Below, in pieces: positions 27,240-35,400 of a stretch of 42,849 nt of DNA. A program made the position numbers and the translations under genes. This stretch comes from Planctomycetota bacterium (GTDB lineage Bacteria; Planctomycetota; Planctomycetia; Gemmatales; Gemmataceae): contig JAJXWW010000068.1 of assembly GCA_021781415.1 (NCBI GenBank), positions 1-42,849 on the forward strand, given 5' to 3'. The notes under the pieces were generated by a model that worked only from the letters and a program-made list of their open reading frames with translations, was not told the origin of the DNA and ran no database searches. Positions within the stretch are counted from its first letter, which is position 1, and each line of letters opens with the position of its first letter.

Positions 27240-28025
27240 TCAATAGGTGACATTAGGTATGTGCGCCGCTCCGCGCGCCATGCACCAATCGTACAATCCC
27301 GGAGGCAATAACCCGAGAACGCGCAACAACCAACTCGTACTCCACGGAAACGCATAGACACGGCTGCGCCGATGGATCGCGCGCAGGATGTGTCGCGCCG
27401 CCGCTTCCGGCTCCATCATTTTCATCGGCGGCTGGACCGGAGCGTTGGCCATCAGCGGCGTGCGCACGAAACCCGGTAGAACCGTGGTGACGGCGATGCC
27501 GCGCCGCCTCAACGGCGGACGAAGGCTCTCGAGATACGCCATCAGTGCCGCCTTACTGGCGCTGTACGCCGCCGAGAACGGCATGCCCCGACACCCTGCC
27601 AAACTCGAAAGGGCGACGATATGTCCCCTTCCGCGAGCGATCATGTCCGGTAAGAGCGCATCCAAGGCATAGACCACTCCGAGATAATTGACCCGCAAAA
27701 TCGCTTCCGTCTTCTCCACGGCGAGATCGTCCACCAGGGTCGTCCCCGTGATGCCAGCGCAGGCAATCAACAGTTCAATCGGGCCCAGGGCGACGACGAG
27801 GTTCTGCATCGTCTCCCGCATCCCAGAGCGATCCGTCACATCGACGATCGCCGTGCTAATAACCGCTCCCGATTGTCGCAATTCCACTTCCAAGGATGCC
27901 AACCCGTCCGCGTCGCGGTCCAACAGGCCGAGGCGAACGCCTTCGTTCGCCAACTCGCGGCACAGAGCGCGGCCCATGCCGCTGGCCGCGCCCGTCACCA
28001 CGGCGACTTTGTCGCGCAGCGTCAT
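27240..28025 (-). CDS. Short-chain dehydrogenase/reductase
   Basis: A 261-residue classical SDR with VAVVTGAASGMGRALCRELA (NAD(P)-binding), a central NAG-like ACAGITG, catalytic SSLAGCRG and YSASKAAL (Tyr and Lys), and the C-terminal HIPNVTY. It would reduce a keto group or oxidise an alcohol, probably on the ACP-bound or released polyketide. The ATG at 28025 overlaps the stop of the hydrolase gene by 4 bp (ATGA). The longer in-frame extension, which lies inside the hydrolase gene, is not needed. Confidence 0.9.
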   Translation of the reverse strand: MTLRDKVAVVTGAASGMGRALCRELANEGVRLGLLDRDADGLASLEVELRQSGAVISTAIVDVTDRSGMRETMQNLVVALGPIELLIACAGITGTTLVDDLAVEKTEAILRVNYLGVVYALDALLPDMIARGRGHIVALSSLAGCRGMPFSAAYSASKAALMAYLESLRPPLRRRGIAVTTVLPGFVRTPLMANAPVQPPMKMMEPEAAARHILRAIHRRSRVYAFPWSTSWLLRVLGLLPPGLYDWCMARGAAHIPNVTY

Positions 28026-28888
28026 GCAGCCCCCTCCACGCTTCTCGATTGCGGGATTCCAGCCATTCCGCGCAGGATTTCGCATACCAGGGAGACGTAT
28101 ACCGCCGGGTTCTCTTCGTGCGCGCGATGCTTGGCGTCGGGCACGAGGACACGTCGACAGTTCGCCAGATTCTCGACGAGATACTCGCACGTCGCCAAGA
28201 ACGGCGACTGTTCGCCGTACAGCGCCACGGCTGGTTGTCGCACCGAACGAATGCGCTCCTCGGTCAAGCCAGCGACCGCTTTCACGTCGTCGCCACAGGT
28301 CGTAGCGGCCAAGCGCTTCAGCCGATCCATCGTGGCCAATCCCAATTCCTTGCGGAACATCTCGTACCGATCCGGCGTCAAGTCGGCCGTCTGCTTAAAA
28401 AGCTGGCCCACATCGAACCAGTTCTCCTCGGTCACTTCCAACCCCGCCCGATTGGCCTGCTCCTTGTATTCGAGCCAGCCGGTCCAGGTGCCAACGGCCG
28501 TTTCGAGACGGCGCAGTCCAGGATAATACGGATCGGATAATATCAACCCAGCAATGGCTTGAGGATACAGCACGGCGGCATGATGGGCGACGACACCGCC
28601 GAAGCTATGGCCAAGGACGTACATCGGTCCCAGTCCCAGCGCGCGCTGAATCTTCACGAGATCGCCGGCCATGTCGGCGGAGGTATAGCCCGCCGGTGGC
28701 GTATCGCTATAGCCGTGGCCGCGCATATCGTATGCCGTGACGCGAAAATCGGCGGCCAGGGCGGGCATGAGATTGATGAGCGGCCAGATCGCCATGTTCC
28801 CGCTGACGCCGTGCAACAACACGACATCCGGGCCGCTCCCGGTTTGCTGATAGTAAAACTTCATCCCATCGATGGCGATACGCGGCAT
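28022..28888 (-). CDS. Alpha/beta hydrolase
   Basis: A 288-residue alpha/beta hydrolase: VVLLHGVSGNMAIWPLINLM (oxyanion HG), YDMRGHGYSDTPPAGYT, nucleophile elbow VLGHSFGGVVAHHAA (Ser at about 95), and the C-terminal DAKHRAHEENP with the catalytic His. The usual acid position reads VALYGEQSPF, where a Glu may stand in for Asp. It resembles ester and thioester hydrolases and could release the product from the ACP of the synthase encoded upstream. The ATG has GGAGGAGG in front. Its gene opens the second half of the locus after a 213-bp repeat-containing spacer. Confidence 0.9.
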   Translation of the reverse strand: MPRIAIDGMKFYYQQTGSGPDVVLLHGVSGNMAIWPLINLMPALAADFRVTAYDMRGHGYSDTPPAGYTSADMAGDLVKIQRALGLGPMYVLGHSFGGVVAHHAAVLYPQAIAGLILSDPYYPGLRRLETAVGTWTGWLEYKEQANRAGLEVTEENWFDVGQLFKQTADLTPDRYEMFRKELGLATMDRLKRLAATTCGDDVKAVAGLTEERIRSVRQPAVALYGEQSPFLATCEYLVENLANCRRVLVPDAKHRAHEENPAVYVSLVCEILRGMAGIPQSRSVEGAA

Positions 28889-28944
28889 GATTCCTCCTCC
28901 GATCCCTAACCCGATTTTTCGGTGACTAACAGTACAGCACTACT

Positions 28945-29075
28945 CCCCTCTCCCCTGTATGCAGGGGAGAGGGGCCGGGGGTGAGGGGTTTGGTGAAAGC
29001 GAGTGGTTTCGGGGTCTCCTTACGTCTCTTACCCCTCACCCCCAACCCCTCTCCCCTGAGTACAGGGGAGAGGGG
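28945..29075. repeat. G/C-rich repeat element with three 13-bp stems
   Basis: The element consists of three perfect 13-bp inverted repeats. One hairpin has arms 28945-28957 and 28962-28974 with loop TATG. A second has the same arms at 29046-29058 and 29063-29075 with loop AGTA. The long-range pair GGGGGTGAGGGGT (28977-28989) and ACCCCTCACCCCC (29031-29043) sits between them. It is the only substantial content of the spacer between the ACP gene and the hydrolase gene. In RNA it would form a three-stem structure that could end or slow transcription and so split the locus. Confidence 0.9.
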
Positions 29076-29101
29076 GAGAATCCGAGATCAGCGCTGTACA
29101 G

Positions 29102-29377
29102 CTAAGCAGGATTCAAATGTCGATGCAAAAATTCGACCAGTTCGCCCAGCGGCAGATCGCGTTGGGCCCGGCGTCCAAGGTCGGCCATGAACAGGTGGAA
29201 CGGCAATTTGCGGCCATAGCGCTCTTCCAGCGTTTCGCCTAGTAACACGGCGTCGATGGACGCGAGGCCAAGATCGCCAAAAAATAGCGTATCCGGTCCA
29301 ATGGCGTCGTGATACTCACGGCCGTTGAAATCGCGCAACACGCTCGCCACATCGTTCATAATCTGATCTTGAGTCAT
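29102..29377 (-). CDS. Acyl carrier protein
   Basis: A 91-residue free acyl carrier protein with the phosphopantetheine site FFGDLGLASIDAVLLGE (Ser40) flanked by typical helices. The usual DSL around the Ser is ASI here, an atypical site. It follows the AT-DH-PPTase gene after 12 bp, so it belongs to the same mRNA. It may carry extender units, the starter, or the finished chain to the tailoring enzymes, in addition to the ACP inside the large PKS. Confidence 0.9.
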   Translation of the reverse strand: MTQDQIMNDVASVLRDFNGREYHDAIGPDTLFFGDLGLASIDAVLLGETLEERYGRKLPFHLFMADLGRRAQRDLPLGELVEFLHRHLNPA

Positions 29378-29389
29378 TCGCGGTCTTCC

Positions 29390-32300
29390 TTATCTACAAA
29401 GAACACTTGCTTCGGGTTCGCCGTCGCGCCTCATCAGGCTGAGGCGCACCTCGCGTCCAAAAGCCGCCGCCGCCGCACACGTTCCGGGTATGGCGGCCAA
29501 GGCGACGCGAGGCATCTTTTCAACCGACCCAGCGCCCAGATGGCGAGCCGTCGCCGTCCCGTCGGCGCGAACGTCCAGTTCGATATCCGCCGGATAGAGA
29601 TGTTGGCCGTACCGCTCTTGCCACGCTGCGCGGACGGCGTCTTTCGCGGCGATGCGCGAGAACAACCAATCGGTCAACTCCTGTTCGGACCCTTTCAAGA
29701 GCCGAAAACGGTTCCATTCCGCGCGGCTCAGCGTCACCCGCGCCAGTGCCGTTCGATGAACCGGCTGGCACAGATCGGAGGGCGGATCGAGACGCAGGCA
29801 ACGCACGGATGGATCGGGGACGATCGGCCAATCCTTCGCCAACAGAAATCGCTCTTTTTGGCGGAAGAAATCGACGTATTCCAACGGCCAATAGAAGCGC
29901 CAGTATTCCGCCGGAGCGAGACGACACCAGAGCGAATCGTCCGCGCCGATCAAGTCGATGCGATGGCTGACCCTCCGGGCCGAGATGGCGTCGATCCGGA
30001 CCCGGCACTTGATGCGCGTCCCAATCTCCGGTCGGGGACCGTACAACGTCACGCTACCGAGTTCGTAGGGAAGCACGGTGCGGCCGATGCGATCCGCTTG
30101 AGACAGATGCCAACAACCCAACAGATGCGTCGATGCGTCGATGAGCAGGGGATCGAGCAGAAGGTCCGGCTCCGGCGTCGAGCGGAACAGTCCGGTGAAC
30201 GGCAACGTCCGCAAATGCCCTTCGATTCCTTCGTCTCCCTGGCGATCCGTCGAGTCAAGCGCCTCGAATAAGGGGCCGTGAAACAGATGTCTTTCGCCGG
30301 CATACAACCGATGCGGCGTTAGCCCGCAGGCTCTCTCGTTCGTTAGAGGAAATCCCTCGGATGGCGGAGGTTCCGGATAGTGTGTATCCATAACCACCGT
30401 ACCCACGACCGCCGGTGTCTCGGCATTGCTGGGACGCACCGCATTGCCGAAATCGCGGATCTCGATGGCGACTTCGTTCGGCGCTTCGGGGCGAACGCGG
30501 GCCGTCAGTTCCAAGGCAATCGGTTCGTCGTCGAAGGGAATCCAGCGTTGCAGACGAACGCGCTTCATGCCGACGACGAGAAGACCGGGCCGGAGCAGCG
30601 AGGCGGCCTCGGCCATCATCTCGAGGCTGAACGCCATCGGCATGAACGGCAACCCGTGCTGCGTCGGGTCGATACTGCTGGCATCCCGTCCGCCCAACGT
30701 ATGATCGCCCGCGTAGAGATCTTCGTTGACATCCATCGAACGGCGCAGGACGAGTTCGCGTCCCGGTTCGTGGCGCACCACTTGGCCGAGCAGAGGCCAA
30801 ACCGGACGGCGAATCGGAGAAACGCACCGACGGCGCTCCAGGTATTGCTCCATCGTATCGCGTTGTAAGTCGAGAAACTGATCCATTGTAGACAGATATT
30901 GTTGCATAATCTCCGCGCGCGCCGAGCGGGATTCAACGACCGCAAGATTCCCATTCCTCGGTTCCCAGTCGATGCGTTGCGGATCGCGGCGTTCGTAGAG
31001 ATGATTCAAGTGCAACGGGACGTGCTGCGCCGAGAGCAGCGCGACCAGGTGATTGAGTTGAGCGAGGCCCGAACGCTGGGACAGATTGACGGCGACGGCT
31101 TCGCAGGGTTTGCCGCGCAGAATGTCTTGCAGAAACGAAGTCAAATTGCCGCGCGGGCCACATTCGACGAAGAGGCGCACGCCGTCGGCGTACATCGTCT
31201 CGGCGAGGCGGATAAACTCGACCGGGGCCGCCCAATGGGCGACGGCGAGACGGCGAATCGCTTCGGGATCGGTCGGAAACGGCTGTCCGGTCGTGCAGGA
31301 ATAGAGCGGCACACGCGGCGGACGGATCTGCAAACGTCCATACATCGCCTCAATCGGGTCGAGAAACGGCTTGAAGAGCGGCGTGTGATAGGGCCGACGA
31401 AACGGCAAGCGTTCGCAGACGATCCCTCGTTGCTTCAGCTTTTCTTGGGCCGATTCGGCTGCGACAGGGGAACAGGCCACGACCGTTTGATGCGGGCAGT
31501 TGTCCATCGCCACGATCGCGCCGGCGTTCGAGCCGAGCAGTTCGACGACGCTGCCGCGCCCCGCAGCCACGGCCAACAGCGCGATCTCGGCCAGGCTACC
31601 GTCGTCCTCTTGCCCTTGCAGAATGCGGGCGAGCGCGAACAGTTGTTCGATGAAGAAGTCGTCCGGCTCGATGCAGCCGGAAGCCAAGAGCGCGGAAAAC
31701 TCGCCGGCGCTGTGACCGCCGACGACATCGAATGGCAGGCCCAGTTCGCGCAGGAGCAAGTAGAGCGCCCATTCGGAAATGAGAATGCTCGAGACCGCAT
31801 TGCCGAGTCGCCACAATTCTTTCTCCGCAATGTCGCGCTGGGCATCCGTCAACGAAGAGGAAGTGAAGATGCGTCGGCTAATGGGTTCATCCAGTTGTCC
31901 GGCACGGAGCGAGATGCGATCGCAGCGCGCGAAATGCTCGCTCACTTCGGGAAAGTGGGGCAGCAAATCGCCCAGCATATTGAGGTATTGGCTGCCCTCG
32001 CCGGGAAACAGCAAGGCGAGCTTGCCGCGCGGGTGGAGCGGTTCGTCGAAGTAATAGATACCACGCGAGTCTTTTATCTGCCGGCAACGGGGATCGGCGA
32101 GGCGTTCGATGGCGTGCGTCAAGCGGGAATGCAATTCGGCACTCGACGACGCGACGATGGCCAAACGGCTGCCCGAAGGAGCGAGCGCGGCGTTGAGGGT
32201 GAAGGCCAGATCCTTCGATTCGTTTTGAGGATGCGCGGCGAGAAAATCCGCCAAAGACTGCGCGCGCCGGATAAGATCGGCTCGATCGTCGCCGCGCAGA

Positions 32301-32404
32301 ACGAAGGCTTCGGATTCCCAGCCGGGTGCGACGGAAGAAGGAATAACCTCCTCGCGGCATCCGTTGAGCCGAGTCTGCATGGGGTAAGTGTTCGTGGGGA
32401 TCAT
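29390..32404 (-). CDS. PKS protein: acyltransferase - dehydratase - phosphopantetheinyl transferase
   Basis: The 1004-residue protein has three catalytic parts. Residues about 125-440 are an acyltransferase: LLFPGEGSQY (Glu136 in place of the usual Gln), GGHSAGEFSALL with Ser232, and PYHTPLF with His340. Residues about 495-525 form an amphipathic helix shared with the large PKS. Residues about 550-840 form a double-hotdog dehydratase with GDHTLGG (His568) and DPLLIDASTHLL (Asp756 candidate). Residues about 880-1004 look like a 4'-phosphopantetheinyl transferase, with WLFSRIAAKDAVR and the following PADIEL. The last would load the ACPs of the locus. The order matches the C-terminal end of enediyne and PUFA synthases, plus an extra AT. 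It lies 16 bp after the large PKS; its ribosome binding site is weak. Confidence 0.88.
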   Translation of the reverse strand: MIPTNTYPMQTRLNGCREEVIPSSVAPGWESEAFVLRGDDRADLIRRAQSLADFLAAHPQNESKDLAFTLNAALAPSGSRLAIVASSSAELHSRLTHAIERLADPRCRQIKDSRGIYYFDEPLHPRGKLALLFPGEGSQYLNMLGDLLPHFPEVSEHFARCDRISLRAGQLDEPISRRIFTSSSLTDAQRDIAEKELWRLGNAVSSILISEWALYLLLRELGLPFDVVGGHSAGEFSALLASGCIEPDDFFIEQLFALARILQGQEDDGSLAEIALLAVAAGRGSVVELLGSNAGAIVAMDNCPHQTVVACSPVAAESAQEKLKQRGIVCERLPFRRPYHTPLFKPFLDPIEAMYGRLQIRPPRVPLYSCTTGQPFPTDPEAIRRLAVAHWAAPVEFIRLAETMYADGVRLFVECGPRGNLTSFLQDILRGKPCEAVAVNLSQRSGLAQLNHLVALLSAQHVPLHLNHLYERRDPQRIDWEPRNGNLAVVESRSARAEIMQQYLSTMDQFLDLQRDTMEQYLERRRCVSPIRRPVWPLLGQVVRHEPGRELVLRRSMDVNEDLYAGDHTLGGRDASSIDPTQHGLPFMPMAFSLEMMAEAASLLRPGLLVVGMKRVRLQRWIPFDDEPIALELTARVRPEAPNEVAIEIRDFGNAVRPSNAETPAVVGTVVMDTHYPEPPPSEGFPLTNERACGLTPHRLYAGERHLFHGPLFEALDSTDRQGDEGIEGHLRTLPFTGLFRSTPEPDLLLDPLLIDASTHLLGCWHLSQADRIGRTVLPYELGSVTLYGPRPEIGTRIKCRVRIDAISARRVSHRIDLIGADDSLWCRLAPAEYWRFYWPLEYVDFFRQKERFLLAKDWPIVPDPSVRCLRLDPPSDLCQPVHRTALARVTLSRAEWNRFRLLKGSEQELTDWLFSRIAAKDAVRAAWQERYGQHLYPADIELDVRADGTATARHLGAGSVEKMPRVALAAIPGTCAAAAAFGREVRLSLMRRDGEPEASVLCR

Positions 32405-32420
32405 GGTCTATCTCTTCGTC

Positions 32421-35400
32421 TCAGCTCACGGATGCCACGGGTCGATGGTCAGTCGTTCGCCGCGGACAGGCGAGTTGTCCCACATCGCCGGCCACGACGA
32501 CCTCGCATTCGCCCTTGCGGCCAAAGCACAGCTCTTCGACGAAAAACAAGGGACCAACTTCGGGAGGGATCATTTGCAATCCGCGTTGTCCTAAATGCTG
32601 CTCCAGCTCGGAAACCATACCGATGGTAGACCACGGCCCCCAGGCGAGGGAGACCACGCGGGCGGGCCAGCGGCGGTCGAGCTGGATCGCCAGTTTCGAT
32701 AGAACTTCGTTGGCCGCGGCATAATCCGACTGGCCGCGATTTCCAAAGCGACCGGCCACCGAGGCGAAGAAGACGCAAAACTTGAGGCGTTCAAAATCTA
32801 AGCGGCGACTCAAGATCAACGCGCTTTCGACCTTCGTCCCGAAAACGCGGTCGTAAGATTCCGGCGTTTTGTCGCCGATGAGTTTATCTTGAATGACGCC
32901 CGCGCCGTGGACAACGCCGTCGATGGTACCGAAACGGCGATAAACGTCGTCGAGAACTCCCTTCATACCGTCCTCGTCGCGGACATCGACGGCATAATAG
33001 GACACCCGCGCTCCGCTTTCCTTCAGACGCTCGATGTTGCCGCGGATCTCGCGGTCTTGCATCAGGCGTCGATAGGCGGATTCGACGGTGGCGGGCGAGG
33101 CGGGTCGGCCCTCGCGTCGCAATCGAGCGATGAGAGCGGCCTTCAATTCGGCGGATTGAGAGATGCCGGCCGTGTCCGATTCTTCGCGCTCCTCCGGCAG
33201 CGGAGAACGACCGATCAAAACGAGGTTCGGTCGATAACGCCGCGCCAATTCGAGCGCGACGGCGGCCGTGATGCCCCGCGCACCGCCGGTCAACAGCACC
33301 GTCGAATCGCGGTCCAGCGACACCGTCTCCCCTCTCGATTCATCCAGCGGACTCGGCACGCATTGCAGAGCCAAACGCCTTCCATCCCGGTAGCCGATCT
33401 CGATGGGACCAAGGGGATCGCTTAACTCGTCGAACAGTGCGACGCTCATCGCTTGGACTTCCGCGCGGCGTTGGAAATCGACGACGCGAACGAGGACGTT
33501 GGGCCATTCGTGGGCAAGGCTCTTGATCGCCCCGGCGACTCCGCCGTGAGCTGGAGAGAAATCGTCGGCCACCGCTTCACCGCTGCCGAATGTCCCACCG
33601 AGGGCGGTGGCGGCCATCAAGATCGAGCTGCCGTGTTTCGCCGCTTCTTGCAATTCGCTCGCCAACCCTCGCGCCAACAAGAACAGCGATTTGCCTTCGA
33701 TTTGCAGGCGCTGCGACCAGTCTCGATTCTCATGATGTCGAGCCAAAGGCATCAAATGAATCAGACCGCGGATCGATCCGCACTCGCGCCGAATGCGCGC
33801 CAGCGTCGCTTCGACCCGTTGTGGATCGATCGAATCCGCGTGAAAGCCGCCGTCATCCGTCTGGGAACCGAGGACGGTTACCCGTTGACCGAGGCTACGC
33901 AGTCGTGATGCGAGAGCCGAAGCCACGCCGCCGCCATCGTCGGTTATCACGAGCGTGTCACCGGGCAGGAGAGGCGATTCACTCGTGAGAGGCGGCGCAT
34001 TCGTGGGAACAACGAGCATTCGTTGAATGCCGCCGCGATTCGGGCTTGTCGTCGTCGTGCCGAAAGCGGTCGCCCGAACGGAGTTTTCCTCTCCGCTATT
34101 TGTCGCTTTCGGCTCAGAAGGGTTTGCGGCGGCCAGGCAATCGAGGATACCGCGCAGGGTCTTGATGTTCGTCAATTTTTCCATCGACACGTTGAGGTTC
34201 TGCCCGCCGTTGGCGTCGGCCATCATGCCCAAAATCTCGACGCGCTTGATCGAGTCGATCCCAAGGTCGGCTTCCAAATCGAGATCGAGACCGAGCATTT
34301 CCACCGGATAGCCCGTGCGTTTGCACACGATTTCCAGGAGTCGATCCGCCATCGCATCGCCGCCTATTGTCGCTTCGGGCGCGACGACGGTCGCGGGAGC
34401 TTGCACTGGCTCTTTCTCAGGCTGGGAAGGCAATGCCGAAGGAACGATGGGCGCGACAACAACCGGAGGCGGCAGCGTCGCGGCGGTGTGTCCCTTGGCG
34501 CTGTGTCCGTTGCTGCCGTGACCGTTCGTCGTATGCCCGTTCGTGGCATATCCGTTGGAAGCGTGGCCATTGGTGGCCGGAGGAGCGGGTAGGGGCGGTA
34601 TCGGCGGCAGACTCGCCGTGGGCGAGCCGCCTTGGAGATAGCACATCATCACGCTGCGCTGCGTGTCTAAAAAGCGACTCATCATGTCCTGAAAGCGGAG
34701 CATGACCTGAGCGGCTTCCTCGGTAGGCAAGGCAGCGACGGGTGCGGGGGGCGCGGGCGGAGGATACACGCCGTTTCCGTGCGCTGCGCCGTTGCTCGCC
34801 GGATTCGACAGTTGGGTTACGGTTGGTTTCATGGCCGGTGGATTATAAACCTCGTTTTTGTCTGGTATCGATCGTTCGACGCGCTGGGGAGCGCTTGCGG
34901 ACTCGGCGGCTCGGCCTTGACCGAACAGGGTCGGCTCTGGGCCGTGGATGGGGCGAACGCGAACGCTGTTGACGAGCCAAGTGCTGGGCGCGAGCGCAGG
35001 CGGAGCGCTGTCGCGCTCCAGTTGGTCGAGATCGAGGCGACGCAATCCGCGCCCTTCGTAAAGCCGTTCGAGTTGCACCGGAACGCCTTCGACGAGAAGC
35101 CGACCGAGAAGGTGTTGCAGTTGCAGCAAGCCGGGCCGACCTTTCACGTCCGAGGCCACGGCGAGATGCGGTCTCTCACCGAGGATTTGATCGACCAAAG
35201 CCGTCAGGACGCTTTGCGGTCCAACTTCGACGAAGATGCGCGCCCCGGCAGCGTACATCGCCTCGATTTCGTCGCTGAAACACACGGGCGAAGCGAGATG
35301 GCGAGACAGCACCTCGACCAACTCGGCCGGATTATTCGGATAGAGCGATCCCGTTGTATTGGCGTATACGGGATATTGTGGAACCTTAAAGTCGATCTGT

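Noticed and set aside
30899..32629. 576-codon plus-strand frame opposite the PKS accessory gene
   Set aside because: Antisense to the acyltransferase domain with clear catalytic motifs.
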